Shown: positions 57,446 through 64,000 of the stretch, one piece after another
Numbering within the stretch: the stretch's first letter is position 1
How the letters are laid out: each line of letters begins with the position of its first letter
DNA from: Pseudomonas gingeri
GTDB taxonomy: Bacteria; Pseudomonadota; Gammaproteobacteria; Pseudomonadales; Pseudomonadaceae
Reading direction: 5' to 3'
Length of the DNA stretch: 64,000 bases
Assembly (NCBI RefSeq): GCF_013385425.1
Contig: NZ_JACAQA010000012.1
Location: 26,547-90,546, forward strand
Notes under the pieces: model-generated
What the model saw: the letters and a program-made list of their open reading frames with translations, nothing else
Told to the model about the DNA's origin: nothing
Database searches by the model: none
Translations under genes and position numbers: made by a program

Positions 57446-58219
57446 TTAAGCGTTTTTCTCCAGCAGCGTGTGCAACTCGACGAACTGCTGGGTCAGCTTG
57501 TGTCGCGGATCGAAGTGGATCAGCGGCCGGTTGGCTTCATGGGACTCGCGCATCTTCACCGAACTGGCGAGGTACACCGGCAACACCGGCAAGCCCTCGG
57601 CGATCAGGCTGTCGAGCATCTGCTGCGGCAGGCTCGCCCGGGCCTGGAACTGGTTGACCACGATCCCTTCCACTTGCAGATCTTCGTTGTGGTCTTCCTT
57701 CAACTCTTCGATCTCGGCCAGCAGGCCATACAGCGCCTGACGGGAGAAGCTGTCGCAATCGAAGGGAATCAACACGCGATCGGCGGCAATCAGCGCAGAT
57801 ACCGCATAAAAGTTCAACGCCGGCGGCGTATCCAGGTAAATGCGGTCGTAATCTTCCGACAACTCGTCCAGCAGTTTGCGCAGCTTGTTGATCTTGTGTT
57901 TCGCCTCGAGCTTGGGCTGCAGATCCGCCAGCTCGGCCGTGGCGGTGATCACATGCAGGTTGTCGAAAGGCGTCTCATAGATATCCACCTGGTTTTTCTT
58001 CGAGAACGGCCCGGACGAGAGGATCTGCTTGAAGAAGTCCGCGATACCCATGGGAATATCCTCGCCGGTGAGCCCGGTGAGGTATTGCGTGGAGTTGGCC
58101 TGGGCATCGAGGTCCACCAACAGGGTCCGATAGCCCTCGCTGGCGCTGACCGCCGCCAAGTTGCAGGCAATGCTCGACTTGCCGACCCCGCCTTTCTGAT
58201 TGAACACCACACGCCGCAT
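57446..58219 (-). CDS. ParA-family ATPase (orphan)
   Basis: The 257-residue protein has the deviant Walker A motif VFNQKGGVGKSSIACNLA at residues 5-20, VDLDAQANST with switch I Asp, and DRIYLDTPPALNFYAVSAL as the Walker B part. ATG at 58219 is set by a perfect GGAGGT ribosome site. No parB gene or centromere-like repeat is adjacent, so it may position another cargo, or act in pole-related assembly, rather than segregate DNA. A small stem with TTTT (57431-57440, minus strand) follows its stop. It is divergent from a region that once carried a ketoacyl synthase gene. Confidence 0.9.
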   Translation of the reverse strand: MRRVVFNQKGGVGKSSIACNLAAVSASEGYRTLLVDLDAQANSTQYLTGLTGEDIPMGIADFFKQILSSGPFSKKNQVDIYETPFDNLHVITATAELADLQPKLEAKHKINKLRKLLDELSEDYDRIYLDTPPALNFYAVSALIAADRVLIPFDCDSFSRQALYGLLAEIEELKEDHNEDLQVEGIVVNQFQARASLPQQMLDSLIAEGLPVLPVYLASSVKMRESHEANRPLIHFDPRHKLTQQFVELHTLLEKNA

Positions 58220-58581
58220 GACAAGACCTCCGTGTATCAATGAATCACCGAGTGTAGAGGGCTTGACCGCTGCCGCGCCACCTTGGCAGGACGAGGACTA
58301 CCTCTCACGCCGCAATAACTTCACCAATCCAGGGTATTTTCCCTTTAAGCCGGGAAAGATCTGACATACGTATCCGAAAAAATACGAATAATAGCCAGTT
58401 GCTAGCTCTCCCTTCGCATAACTGCAAATTTAATCGTGCAAAATGTGACCAAAAATTTGCTACAGGCCTTGTGCACCGGGATAATGCGCGCCACTTGGCC
58501 ATCGCGCCACGCCAGGGTTGGTAGGGGTTCAGGGATCAACCATAGCGTTCAAGGAAGCCCGCAGGGGCGGGAAGACATTCA
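58220..58581. other. Intergenic region between parA-like gene and ketoacyl-synthase remnant
   Basis: About 360 bp with no gene that I can support. The middle (about 58330-58470) is markedly A/T-rich for this genome, for example tacgtatccgaaaaaatacg, and probably holds the promoter of the parA-like gene and, formerly, of the gene whose remnant begins at 58582. Confidence 0.6.
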
Positions 58582-58722
58582 GTGATCAATTTCAACATCG
58601 CCCAATGGCGCGCCTGGGCCCCGGGCCTGGAAAGTGTGGACGACTGGCAGGCCTGGAGCCGCCAGCCCTGCGTGCCCGCGCCCAGCGATGCGGCTCCGGG
58701 ATTCGCGTTGTTCAGGAGATAG
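58582..58722 (+). pseudogene. Remnant of a beta-ketoacyl synthase-like gene (N-terminus only)
   Basis: A GTG at 58582 opens a 46-codon frame reading VINFNIAQWRAWAPGLESVD followed by DWQAWSRQP, which looks like the start of the Ketoacyl-synt_2 (chain-length-factor-like) proteins that head aryl polyene-type clusters. After about 30 codons the match fades and the frame ends at TAG 58720-58722. Full-length relatives have more than 200 residues. The frame is preceded by a GGGAAG ribosome-site-like sequence. I infer a deletion scar; the family assignment is from memory of its opening motif and needs a search. Confidence 0.5.
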
Positions 58723-58778
58723 ATGTCCGACGCCGGATGTCTTGTCCCGCTTTTTGACTTAAGTTTGCAGACGATATG

Positions 58779-58857
58779 GTGGCTGTACGCGGGTGACCTT
58801 CGGGTCACCCGGTATGCCTGACGTTCCGGTCTTGCAGGCTCGCGTACAGCCGCCACC
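58779..58857 (+). ncRNA. Structured RNA element, copy A
   Basis: The outer arms GGTGGCTGTACGCG and CGCGTACAGCCGCCACC pair with a 3-nt bulge. Inside is a perfect hairpin GGGTGACC-TTCG-GGTCACCC (58791-58810), then a second arm around CCTG...CAGG (58817-58838). The element closely resembles copy B at 59077 (same outer arms, same GACCTTCGGGTC, same CGGTCTTGCA block). Strand is inferred from the UUCG loop and the gene downstream. Confidence 0.55.
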
Positions 58858-59076
58858 CTTTTGTTAGCTGAGATTTGGAAGACAATTCTCTTTCCCTTGC
58901 AGGACATTTCCTAGAAAATCCCAACCTCTTGCGGCTGCTATATCTCCCGACTAGTCTTGCCCTGTCATCGCAATTTCGATGACTGGACGTGCAAGTCCGA
59001 CTGATATAGCGCTTCAGCGCCTGCCCTATCTCCTCTTCTCGCGACGTGTCTCAATTCGTCCGTAAAGTCGATCAAT

Positions 59077-59154
59077 GGTGGCTGTGCGTGGGAGACCTTC
59101 GGGTCTGCCGAGTCCTATATCCTCGGTCTTGCACACCTGCGCACAGCTGCCACC
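59077..59154 (+). ncRNA. Structured RNA element, copy B, leader of the DUF6124 gene
   Basis: Outer arms GGTGGCTGTGCG and CGCACAGCTGCCACC pair; the inner hairpin is AGACC-TTCG-GGTCT (59093-59106); the shared block CGGTCTTGCA follows. It ends 55 bp before the DUF6124 start. A 39-codon frame (ATG 59075 to TGA 59192) runs through it but lacks a clear ribosome site. Possibly a cis-acting leader or attenuator, or a small RNA. Confidence 0.55.
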
Positions 59155-59209
59155 CTTCTGCGTGCAAGCGATGGGTTGCAGTTCCAATTATTGATATAGG
59201 GACTCAACC

Positions 59210-59557
59210 ATGAGCAAAACAACTCCCGCCCCACCTGTCCAGGATCCCAACGCTTTCCCTTCTGCCGACCGGTTCAAGGATCAGGCCGCCATCCAGCGTG
59301 CTCTTGATCACTATCTGCCCAGCCCAACATCTGCATCGCCGGGAGCTATCCGGCTGCCTAACACCAAATCCGGTCGAAGCCTGGAAGAATCCCTGGTTCA
59401 CGTCTCCGAGTTGCTGACCTGCGCAGCGGCCACCGCCTACGAATCCGGCGATGGTCTCAGCGGCTCCAAGCGGGCGCTGGCGTTCTCGGCCATGCATCTG
59501 GTGGAAATGGCGAAAGCCGAGCTGGATCAGTCATTGGATAATCTGCCGCTGCACTAG
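59210..59557 (+). CDS. DUF6124 (former DUF3077) family small protein
   Basis: A 115-residue soluble protein beginning MSKTTPAPPVQDPNAF. The N-terminal half is Pro-rich and disordered-looking; the C-terminal half (residues 60-110) forms amphipathic helices, with LEESLVHVSELLTCAAATAYE and FSAMHLVEMAKAELDQSLDN. These proteins are widespread in Pseudomonas, often in several copies, and have no assigned role. It follows two RNA-like elements of the same family, and its 3' side ends in a perfect 34-bp palindrome. Confidence 0.8.
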   Translation: MSKTTPAPPVQDPNAFPSADRFKDQAAIQRALDHYLPSPTSASPGAIRLPNTKSGRSLEESLVHVSELLTCAAATAYESGDGLSGSKRALAFSAMHLVEMAKAELDQSLDNLPLH

Positions 59558-59568
59558 ACGGTTACACC

Positions 59569-59602
59569 CCTGTGGCGAGCGGGCTTGCCCGCTCGCCACA
59601 GG
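59569..59602. repeat. Perfect 34-bp REP-type palindrome
   Basis: CCTGTGGCGAGCGGGC, TT, then GCCCGCTCGCCACAGG: a 16-bp perfect inverted repeat, 11 bp after the DUF6124 stop and before the convergent LysR gene. It differs from the other REP copies in being one compact palindrome. Confidence 0.85.
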
Positions 59603-59625
59603 ACCGCGCTCGGCTTCAGACCCCC

Positions 59626-60525
59626 TTAAGCCTGCGGCACCGCTCGACGCGTCAGCAACTCGATAAACGCCTTGGCCATCGGTGACTTCTGGTCCTTGCG
59701 CTGGACCAGCCACACCGCCGACACCGCATCCGGATCAAGCAACGGTCGATAGACCACGCCATCAATCCGAATCCTCTGATAAGACGCCGGCAACACCGAC
59801 ACCCCCAACCCCGCCGCCACCAAGCCGATAATGGTCATCGCCTCCCCCGCCTCCTGGGCAAAGTGCGGGCTGAATCCTGCCTGTCGCGCCAAGGTCAGCA
59901 ACTGCGCATACAAACCACTGCCATAACTGCGCGGGAAAAACACAAAGGGCTCCAGCGCCAGCTCGGACAAATACATCCCGCCCTCGCTGCCGCCGGCCAA
60001 GGGATGCTTGGCACTGAGCACCGCCACCAGCGGCTCATGCATCAACTCCACGACACTCAAGGCCTCCGGCAACGCCAAGGGCCGCATCAAGCCCACCTCG
60101 ATGGACTCGTCCATCAAACCATCGGCCACCGTCTTGCTGCTCATCTCCCGCAGGTTCAAATGCACCGCCGGAAATGCCTGGCGAAAGGCAAAGATTGCCT
60201 GGGGAATTGTCGAGTTGAACGGCGCCGATGAGGTAAACCCGATCTTCAGTTCCCCCAATTCCCCCAACTGCGCCCGCCGCGCCACATCCGCCGCCTTGTC
60301 CACCTGCGCCAGCACCAACCGCGCCTCTTGCAGAAACAGGCGACCCGCCTCACTCAACTCGACCCGACGATTGGTCCGGTCGAACAGCCGCGCCCCCAGC
60401 TCCTGCTCCAGTGCCTGGATCTGCTGGCTCAACGGCGGCTGGGAAATCCCCAGCACCTCGGCGGCGCGGCCAAAATGCAGTTCTTCGGCCACCGCGATGA
60501 AGTAGCGCAAATGCCGCAATTCCAT
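59626..60525 (-). CDS. LysR-family transcriptional regulator, divergent from an MFS gene
   Basis: The 299-residue protein begins MELRHLRYFIAVAEELHFGR, with the helix-turn-helix AAEVLGISQPPLSQQIQALE, typical of the CatM/BenM-like branch of LysR regulators. The C-terminal domain has GLGVSVLPASYQRI near residue 245. ATG at 60525 is chosen over GTG two codons earlier because GAGGTG is placed properly. The 118-bp divergent gap to the MFS gene suggests it controls that transporter. The ligand is unknown. Confidence 0.9.
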   Translation of the reverse strand: MELRHLRYFIAVAEELHFGRAAEVLGISQPPLSQQIQALEQELGARLFDRTNRRVELSEAGRLFLQEARLVLAQVDKAADVARRAQLGELGELKIGFTSSAPFNSTIPQAIFAFRQAFPAVHLNLREMSSKTVADGLMDESIEVGLMRPLALPEALSVVELMHEPLVAVLSAKHPLAGGSEGGMYLSELALEPFVFFPRSYGSGLYAQLLTLARQAGFSPHFAQEAGEAMTIIGLVAAGLGVSVLPASYQRIRIDGVVYRPLLDPDAVSAVWLVQRKDQKSPMAKAFIELLTRRAVPQA

Positions 60526-60643
60526 GAACACCTCATCAAGTCGTAAAACCTATCAAACAGGTCGAACAATATATTGGAAAGAATAGTTAGCCAGCTATAT
60601 GCTTTTTCCATTGCCTGACCGGCTGCTCCCCCCGAGGTCCCCC

Positions 60644-61921
60644 GTGAAAACTGCTGTTGCTCCCCTCGCCCACGAGATTCCCCCTACTGCGCTGGACGAT
60701 GTGGTCGCCCAACTCAACGACACCTATATCGAAAAAGGCACCCCGGCGTTTATGCGCACGGTGCTGGCGCTGTTCTCCGGCGGCTTCGCGACCTTTGCCC
60801 TGTTGTACTGCGTACAGCCGATGATGCCGGTGCTGTCCAAGGAATACGGGATCAATGCCGCCCAGAGCAGCCTGATCCTCTCGGTGGCCACCGCCCTGCT
60901 CGCCATCGGCCTGCTGATCACCGGACCGATCTCCGACAGCCTCGGGCGCAAGCCGGTGATGGTGGTGGCGTTGTTCGGCGCGGCGCTGTTCACCATCCTC
61001 GGCGCGTTGATGCCCAACTGGCAGGGCGTGCTGGTGATGCGGGCCCTGGTGGGGCTTTCCCTCAGCGGCCTGGCGGCGGTGGGCATGACTTACCTGAGCG
61101 AGGAAATCCATCCCAGTCACATCGGCCTGGCAATGGGCTTGTATATCGGCGGCAACGCCATCGGCGGGATGAGCGGGCGCCTGATCACCGGCGTACTGAT
61201 CGACTTTGTCAGCTGGCATATGGCGATGCTGGTGATCGGTGTCCTGGCGCTGATCGCGGCGACGGTGTTCTGGAAGATCCTGCCGCCGTCGCGCAACTTC
61301 CGCGCCAGCCAATTCAATACCCGCAGCCTGATCGACGGCTTCACCGTGCACTTTCGCGACGCCGGCCTGCCGTGGCTGTTCCTCGAAGGCTTCCTGCTGA
61401 TGGGCAGCTTCGTCACCCTGTTCAACTACATCGGCTACCGTCTGCTGGCCGAACCCTACGGCATGAGCCAGGCATTCGTCGGCTTGCTGTCCATCGTCTA
61501 CCTGTCGGGCATCTACAGCTCCGCGAAGATCGGCGCCCTGGCCGACAAGCTCGGCCGGCGCAAGGTGCTCTGGGGCATGATCCTGATGATGCTGGTGGGC
61601 ATCGTCCTGACCCTGGTCACCCCACTGCCGGTGGTGGTATTCGGCATCCTGCTGTTCACCTTCGGTTTCTTCGGCGCGCACTCGGTGGCCAGTAGCTGGA
61701 TCGGCCGTCGGGCGCTGAAGGCCAAGGGACAAGCCTCGTCGCTCTATCTGTTCTGCTACTACGTCGGCTCCAGCGTGGCCGGGACCCTGGGCGGGGTGTT
61801 CTGGCACTACGGCGGCTGGAACGGCATCGGCCTGTTTATCGGTGCACTGCTGGTGGTGGCCTTGCTGGTGGCGTTGAAGCTGGCACGGTTGCAGGCGTTG
61901 CCGGGTAATGCAACAGCCTAA
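60644..61921 (+). CDS. MFS transporter, YnfM-like
   Basis: Inner-membrane major facilitator of 425 residues with twelve predicted helices. Signatures are FATFALLYCVQPMMPVLSKE in helix one, GPISDSLGRKPVMV in loop 2-3 (the family D-x-x-G-R-K motif), and a second copy, ALADKLGRRKVLWG, in loop 8-9. GTG at 60644 is preferred, because GAGG lies eight bases upstream; an ATG at 60599 would add 15 residues. Its stop overlaps the stop of the convergent gspM by two bases. The substrate is unknown; the paired LysR gene may respond to it. Confidence 0.88.
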   Translation: MKTAVAPLAHEIPPTALDDVVAQLNDTYIEKGTPAFMRTVLALFSGGFATFALLYCVQPMMPVLSKEYGINAAQSSLILSVATALLAIGLLITGPISDSLGRKPVMVVALFGAALFTILGALMPNWQGVLVMRALVGLSLSGLAAVGMTYLSEEIHPSHIGLAMGLYIGGNAIGGMSGRLITGVLIDFVSWHMAMLVIGVLALIAATVFWKILPPSRNFRASQFNTRSLIDGFTVHFRDAGLPWLFLEGFLLMGSFVTLFNYIGYRLLAEPYGMSQAFVGLLSIVYLSGIYSSAKIGALADKLGRRKVLWGMILMMLVGIVLTLVTPLPVVVFGILLFTFGFFGAHSVASSWIGRRALKAKGQASSLYLFCYYVGSSVAGTLGGVFWHYGGWNGIGLFIGALLVVALLVALKLARLQALPGNATA

Positions 61922-62382
61922 TCAGCACGCCACGCAACCTGCGCCACCAGCAGCTTGTCGCGCTTTTCCAGGCTCAACGACTGCAACACCGCGCCCGATT
62001 GCTCGGTCTGGTCCAGCCACTGCAGCAAGGCCAGTGCATTGCCACTGAGGGTGACCCGCAGTGACTGGCCATCCTGGTCCAGTTGCTGCAACTCCAGCCC
62101 TGCCGCCGCCACCGTTTCACTTAGCCGGTTCGACAGGGACCGCGATGGATTCGAGCGCTGAGCCGTCGGCTGGGCACGCTGAACTTCAGCGGCCAATAAC
62201 AGACGTTGCTGGTACAGGCGCTCACCCCTTTCCAGACGCTGTTGCGCCGGTTGCCAGCCCCCACTGAACAAACTCACCACCGCCAGGAAAACCCCCAATC
62301 CAATCAGCATCCGTCGATCCCGAAGGCCGAGGCCCTGCCACCGTTGCATCAGCGCCGCCGGTACCGCCAATGACCTGATCAT
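61918..62382 (-). CDS. gspM: Type II secretion system protein M
   Basis: Inner-membrane assembly-platform protein that partners GspL. The 154 residues have a short cytoplasmic start, one membrane helix (RMLIGLGVFLAVVSLFSGGW, about residues 24-42), and a periplasmic ferredoxin-like domain (QQLDQDGQSLRVTLSG onward). Its ATG overlaps the gspL stop (ATGA), so the pair is translated together. Sequence conservation in this family is low; the call rests on the topology and operon order after gspK and gspL. Confidence 0.85.
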   Translation of the reverse strand: MIRSLAVPAALMQRWQGLGLRDRRMLIGLGVFLAVVSLFSGGWQPAQQRLERGERLYQQRLLLAAEVQRAQPTAQRSNPSRSLSNRLSETVAAAGLELQQLDQDGQSLRVTLSGNALALLQWLDQTEQSGAVLQSLSLEKRDKLLVAQVAWRAD

Positions 62383-63482
62383 CCGTTCTTCTCCTCCAAC
62401 ATCAGCACCGCCTGCACTCGCTCACGGTCCTTGCTGGCGCTGCCCAGCCTGATCGGTAAACCGCTGCCCTGGCCGCGCTCGCGCAAGCGCTCAAGATCGG
62501 TGAAGCTGCCGGCCGTCAGCAACAACGTCCAGCCCGAGCCGGCCCGGTATTCGATACGCTGAACCTCAACGCTGCTGCCCCCGATCACCTGTTCGATCAG
62601 TTGCACCAGACGGCCCATCTGGCTGCCGGGCTGATCGGTCTGACCCTGCAAGGCCTTGAGCTGGGCCGCCAGATCGACAATCCGGGTTTGCTCGGGATAA
62701 AAACGCTGGAAGCGCTGCACACTCTGCTCGTACAACTGCCCCGCAGCGCTTTCCAGATAATGGGCACGGGCCAGGGTAAAACCCCAGGACACAGCGAACA
62801 GCGCCAACGCCGACAGCACCAGCGTGCCCAATGGCCAACGCGCCCGCACCTGACGAAACTCACCTTGCAGCAAGTCCAGCCCGCGCGAATGACCGGCCAC
62901 CAGCAACGCCGCGATATCGACCTGCCGATCAGCGCCCATCCAGCACAACCCATCCGGCAATCGTGGTCTCAGTACCTCCAGATCCTCAGGCGACAGTGCA
63001 AGTCGGGCCTCGATAGCCCCACCCACCAACCAGCGTCCAGCCCACCAGACGCCATAGGCCTGATCATCCGGCAGCAAGTCGGCATCCACCTTGACGCTTT
63101 CCACTTGCAGCCCCGAATCCCGCAACAACGCCAGGATCGCCTTGAAGCGCTCCTTGTTGATCGCCAGCAGCGGGTAGCGTGAATCCTTGTCCGCCGCACC
63201 GACCGCAAGGTGCAATCCATCCAGCTCCTCGGCCAAGCGGTCCTCGACGGCGTAGGCCAACGCCTGAACCGTGGGCTTGCGTCGACCGGGCCAGGGCTCG
63301 CTACGCAAGCCGCTACAGATTTCCATGGGCAGGATCACCCGCACCGACTGCCCCGACAGAAACGTCGCCGCCTCCGCCAGGGTGACCACGCGGTACTCGC
63401 CGCCCGCCTGCCAATAGCCAACCGGCCAGCTGGCGTCACAGCCAGCCAGGCCTTCGGCCGTGAGATAAAGCCAATTGCTCAT
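62379..63482 (-). CDS. gspL: Type II secretion system protein L
   Basis: Links the secretion ATPase GspE to the inner membrane. The 367-residue protein has a cytoplasmic actin-like domain (about 1-220, with VVTLAEAATFLSGQSVRVIL and QALAYAVEDRLAEELDGLHL), a membrane helix (LGTLVLSALALFAVSWGF, about 225-245) and a periplasmic domain ending MLEEKNG. It overlaps gspK by 4 bp and gspM by 4 bp. Confidence 0.9.
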   Translation of the reverse strand: MSNWLYLTAEGLAGCDASWPVGYWQAGGEYRVVTLAEAATFLSGQSVRVILPMEICSGLRSEPWPGRRKPTVQALAYAVEDRLAEELDGLHLAVGAADKDSRYPLLAINKERFKAILALLRDSGLQVESVKVDADLLPDDQAYGVWWAGRWLVGGAIEARLALSPEDLEVLRPRLPDGLCWMGADRQVDIAALLVAGHSRGLDLLQGEFRQVRARWPLGTLVLSALALFAVSWGFTLARAHYLESAAGQLYEQSVQRFQRFYPEQTRIVDLAAQLKALQGQTDQPGSQMGRLVQLIEQVIGGSSVEVQRIEYRAGSGWTLLLTAGSFTDLERLRERGQGSGLPIRLGSASKDRERVQAVLMLEEKNG

Positions 63483-64000
63483 AACGGGGTTTCACCTTGA
63501 GTCGGGGCCAGGAAGCGGCGTTGCAGGACACGCAGGCGAAGGCTGTCGCGAGGCCGCTCCAGATCGCTGACCAGCCGCAGTCGCGCCGCGCCCGCGCCGA
63601 CCTCGACCGTGACCCGGAACCAGCGGCTGTCGACACCCAGGCCATGACTGGCAATACCCAACCCATCCAGCCCCGGCGCACGGGTAAATTCATGGGCATC
63701 GGCATAACCTTGCGCCGGGCGCTGGGCGACAGCGTCCCGGGCACTGGCCGCCGTCATGCCTTCCAGCGTCGCCAGCAGCGTGGCCGAGGCGGTATTGATG
63801 TTCAGCGTGGCCTCGGGCGGCAGCAACGCGACGAAGGGTTGCAGGCGCTGCAAAAGATCCTGGTCGACGCCGGGCAACAGGCGCAACTGGCTGGTGTCGC
63901 TGACCTCGGTACCCCGTAGCGACGCCAGGTCGAATGCCGGGATCTCCAGCGCCAACAGCAACCTGGCCCAACGCTCCAGGCTGATTTCATCGGCCTTGCC
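63479..64000 (-). CDS. gspK: Type II secretion system minor pseudopilin K (3' part)
   Basis: Only the C-terminal 173 residues are in the window; the frame is open at the right edge. The segment GVDQDLLQRLQPFVALLPPE leading into LNINTASATLLATLEGM is the conserved GspK region near the SAM-like helical insertions. GspK caps the pseudopilus tip. It is the upstream gene of a gspK-L-M run that ends at the MFS gene; a gspN gene is absent from this end. Confidence 0.88.
   Translation of the reverse strand, partial: GKADEISLERWARLLLALEIPAFDLASLRGTEVSDTSQLRLLPGVDQDLLQRLQPFVALLPPEATLNINTASATLLATLEGMTAASARDAVAQRPAQGYADAHEFTRAPGLDGLGIASHGLGVDSRWFRVTVEVGAGAARLRLVSDLERPRDSLRLRVLQRRFLAPTQGETPL

Noticed and set aside
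58536..58907. A minus-strand frame of 123 codons through RNA element copy A and the ketoacyl-synthase remnant
   Set aside because: It crosses unrelated pieces, namely a structured repeat and an antisense gene fragment, so it cannot be one conserved protein. Such frames are probably annotation artefacts of the repeat.
59075..59194. A 39-codon frame through RNA element copy B, ending 15 bp before the DUF6124 gene
   Set aside because: A leader peptide is possible, but there is no ribosome site and copy A does not preserve the frame (it stops after six codons). The paired arms explain the conservation better.

Overview
The window is a chromosomal segment of a fluorescens-type Pseudomonas. The evidence is high GC, Pseudomonas-style REP palindromes, and a gene order that follows the P. 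aeruginosa PA4973-PA5030 neighbourhood: thiC, tolC, waaA, emrE, hldE, msbA, waaL, outer-core glycosyltransferases, wapO, LPS kinases, waaP-waaG-waaC-waaF, glnE, aceEF, dipA, msrA, rlmJ, nhaP2, mscK, selO and parA. The comparison with P. aeruginosa is from memory.

Layout. 0-6 kb: thiC under a TPP riboswitch, tolC, a REP pair and the Kdo transferase waaA. 5.3-9.6 kb: a LysR regulator divergent from an EmrE-type SMR pump, then a compact FAD oxidoreductase / aldo-keto reductase / hypothetical operon. 9.66-10.84 kb: an intact IS110-family element inserted inside a REP sequence. 10.9-26.4 kb: the LPS core block (hldE, msbA, waaL, three glycosyltransferases, a carbamoyltransferase, two LPS kinases, waaG, waaC, waaF), which makes and decorates the heptose core, flips lipid A-core and ligates O-antigen. 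26.4-34.4 kb: glnE, then pyruvate dehydrogenase aceE-aceF. 34.7-41.2 kb: a c-di-GMP protein, msrA, rlmJ, a DUF2165 membrane protein and metY. 41.3-47.2 kb: proline use, putP and putA, divergent around an operator-rich gap. 47.4-56.0 kb: an acyl-CoA dehydrogenase, a K+/H+ antiporter, an MscK-type channel and SelO. 56.0-59.6 kb: a small accessory region with a higBA toxin-antitoxin locus whose toxin has an in-frame amber codon, trxC, a ParA ATPase, a ketoacyl-synthase remnant, two copies of a structured RNA element and a DUF6124 gene. 59.6-64 kb: a LysR/MFS pair and the end of a type II secretion operon (gspK-L-M).

The strongest discovery candidate is the non-coding part of the IS110 element. 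On the transposase strand it can fold into a three-helix bridge-RNA architecture. One internal loop carries two 7-nt segments matching the two sides of the element's own insertion site; the other carries 5-nt segments matching the element's own two ends. Other points worth following are the amber-interrupted higB and its repeated operators, the ketoacyl-synthase scar beside parA, the paired RNA elements before the DUF6124 gene, five GTTGCA motifs between putP and putA, paired palindromes before aceE, and a tandem lipoyl-domain duplication in aceF. All calls were made by reading; no alignment or folding software was run.
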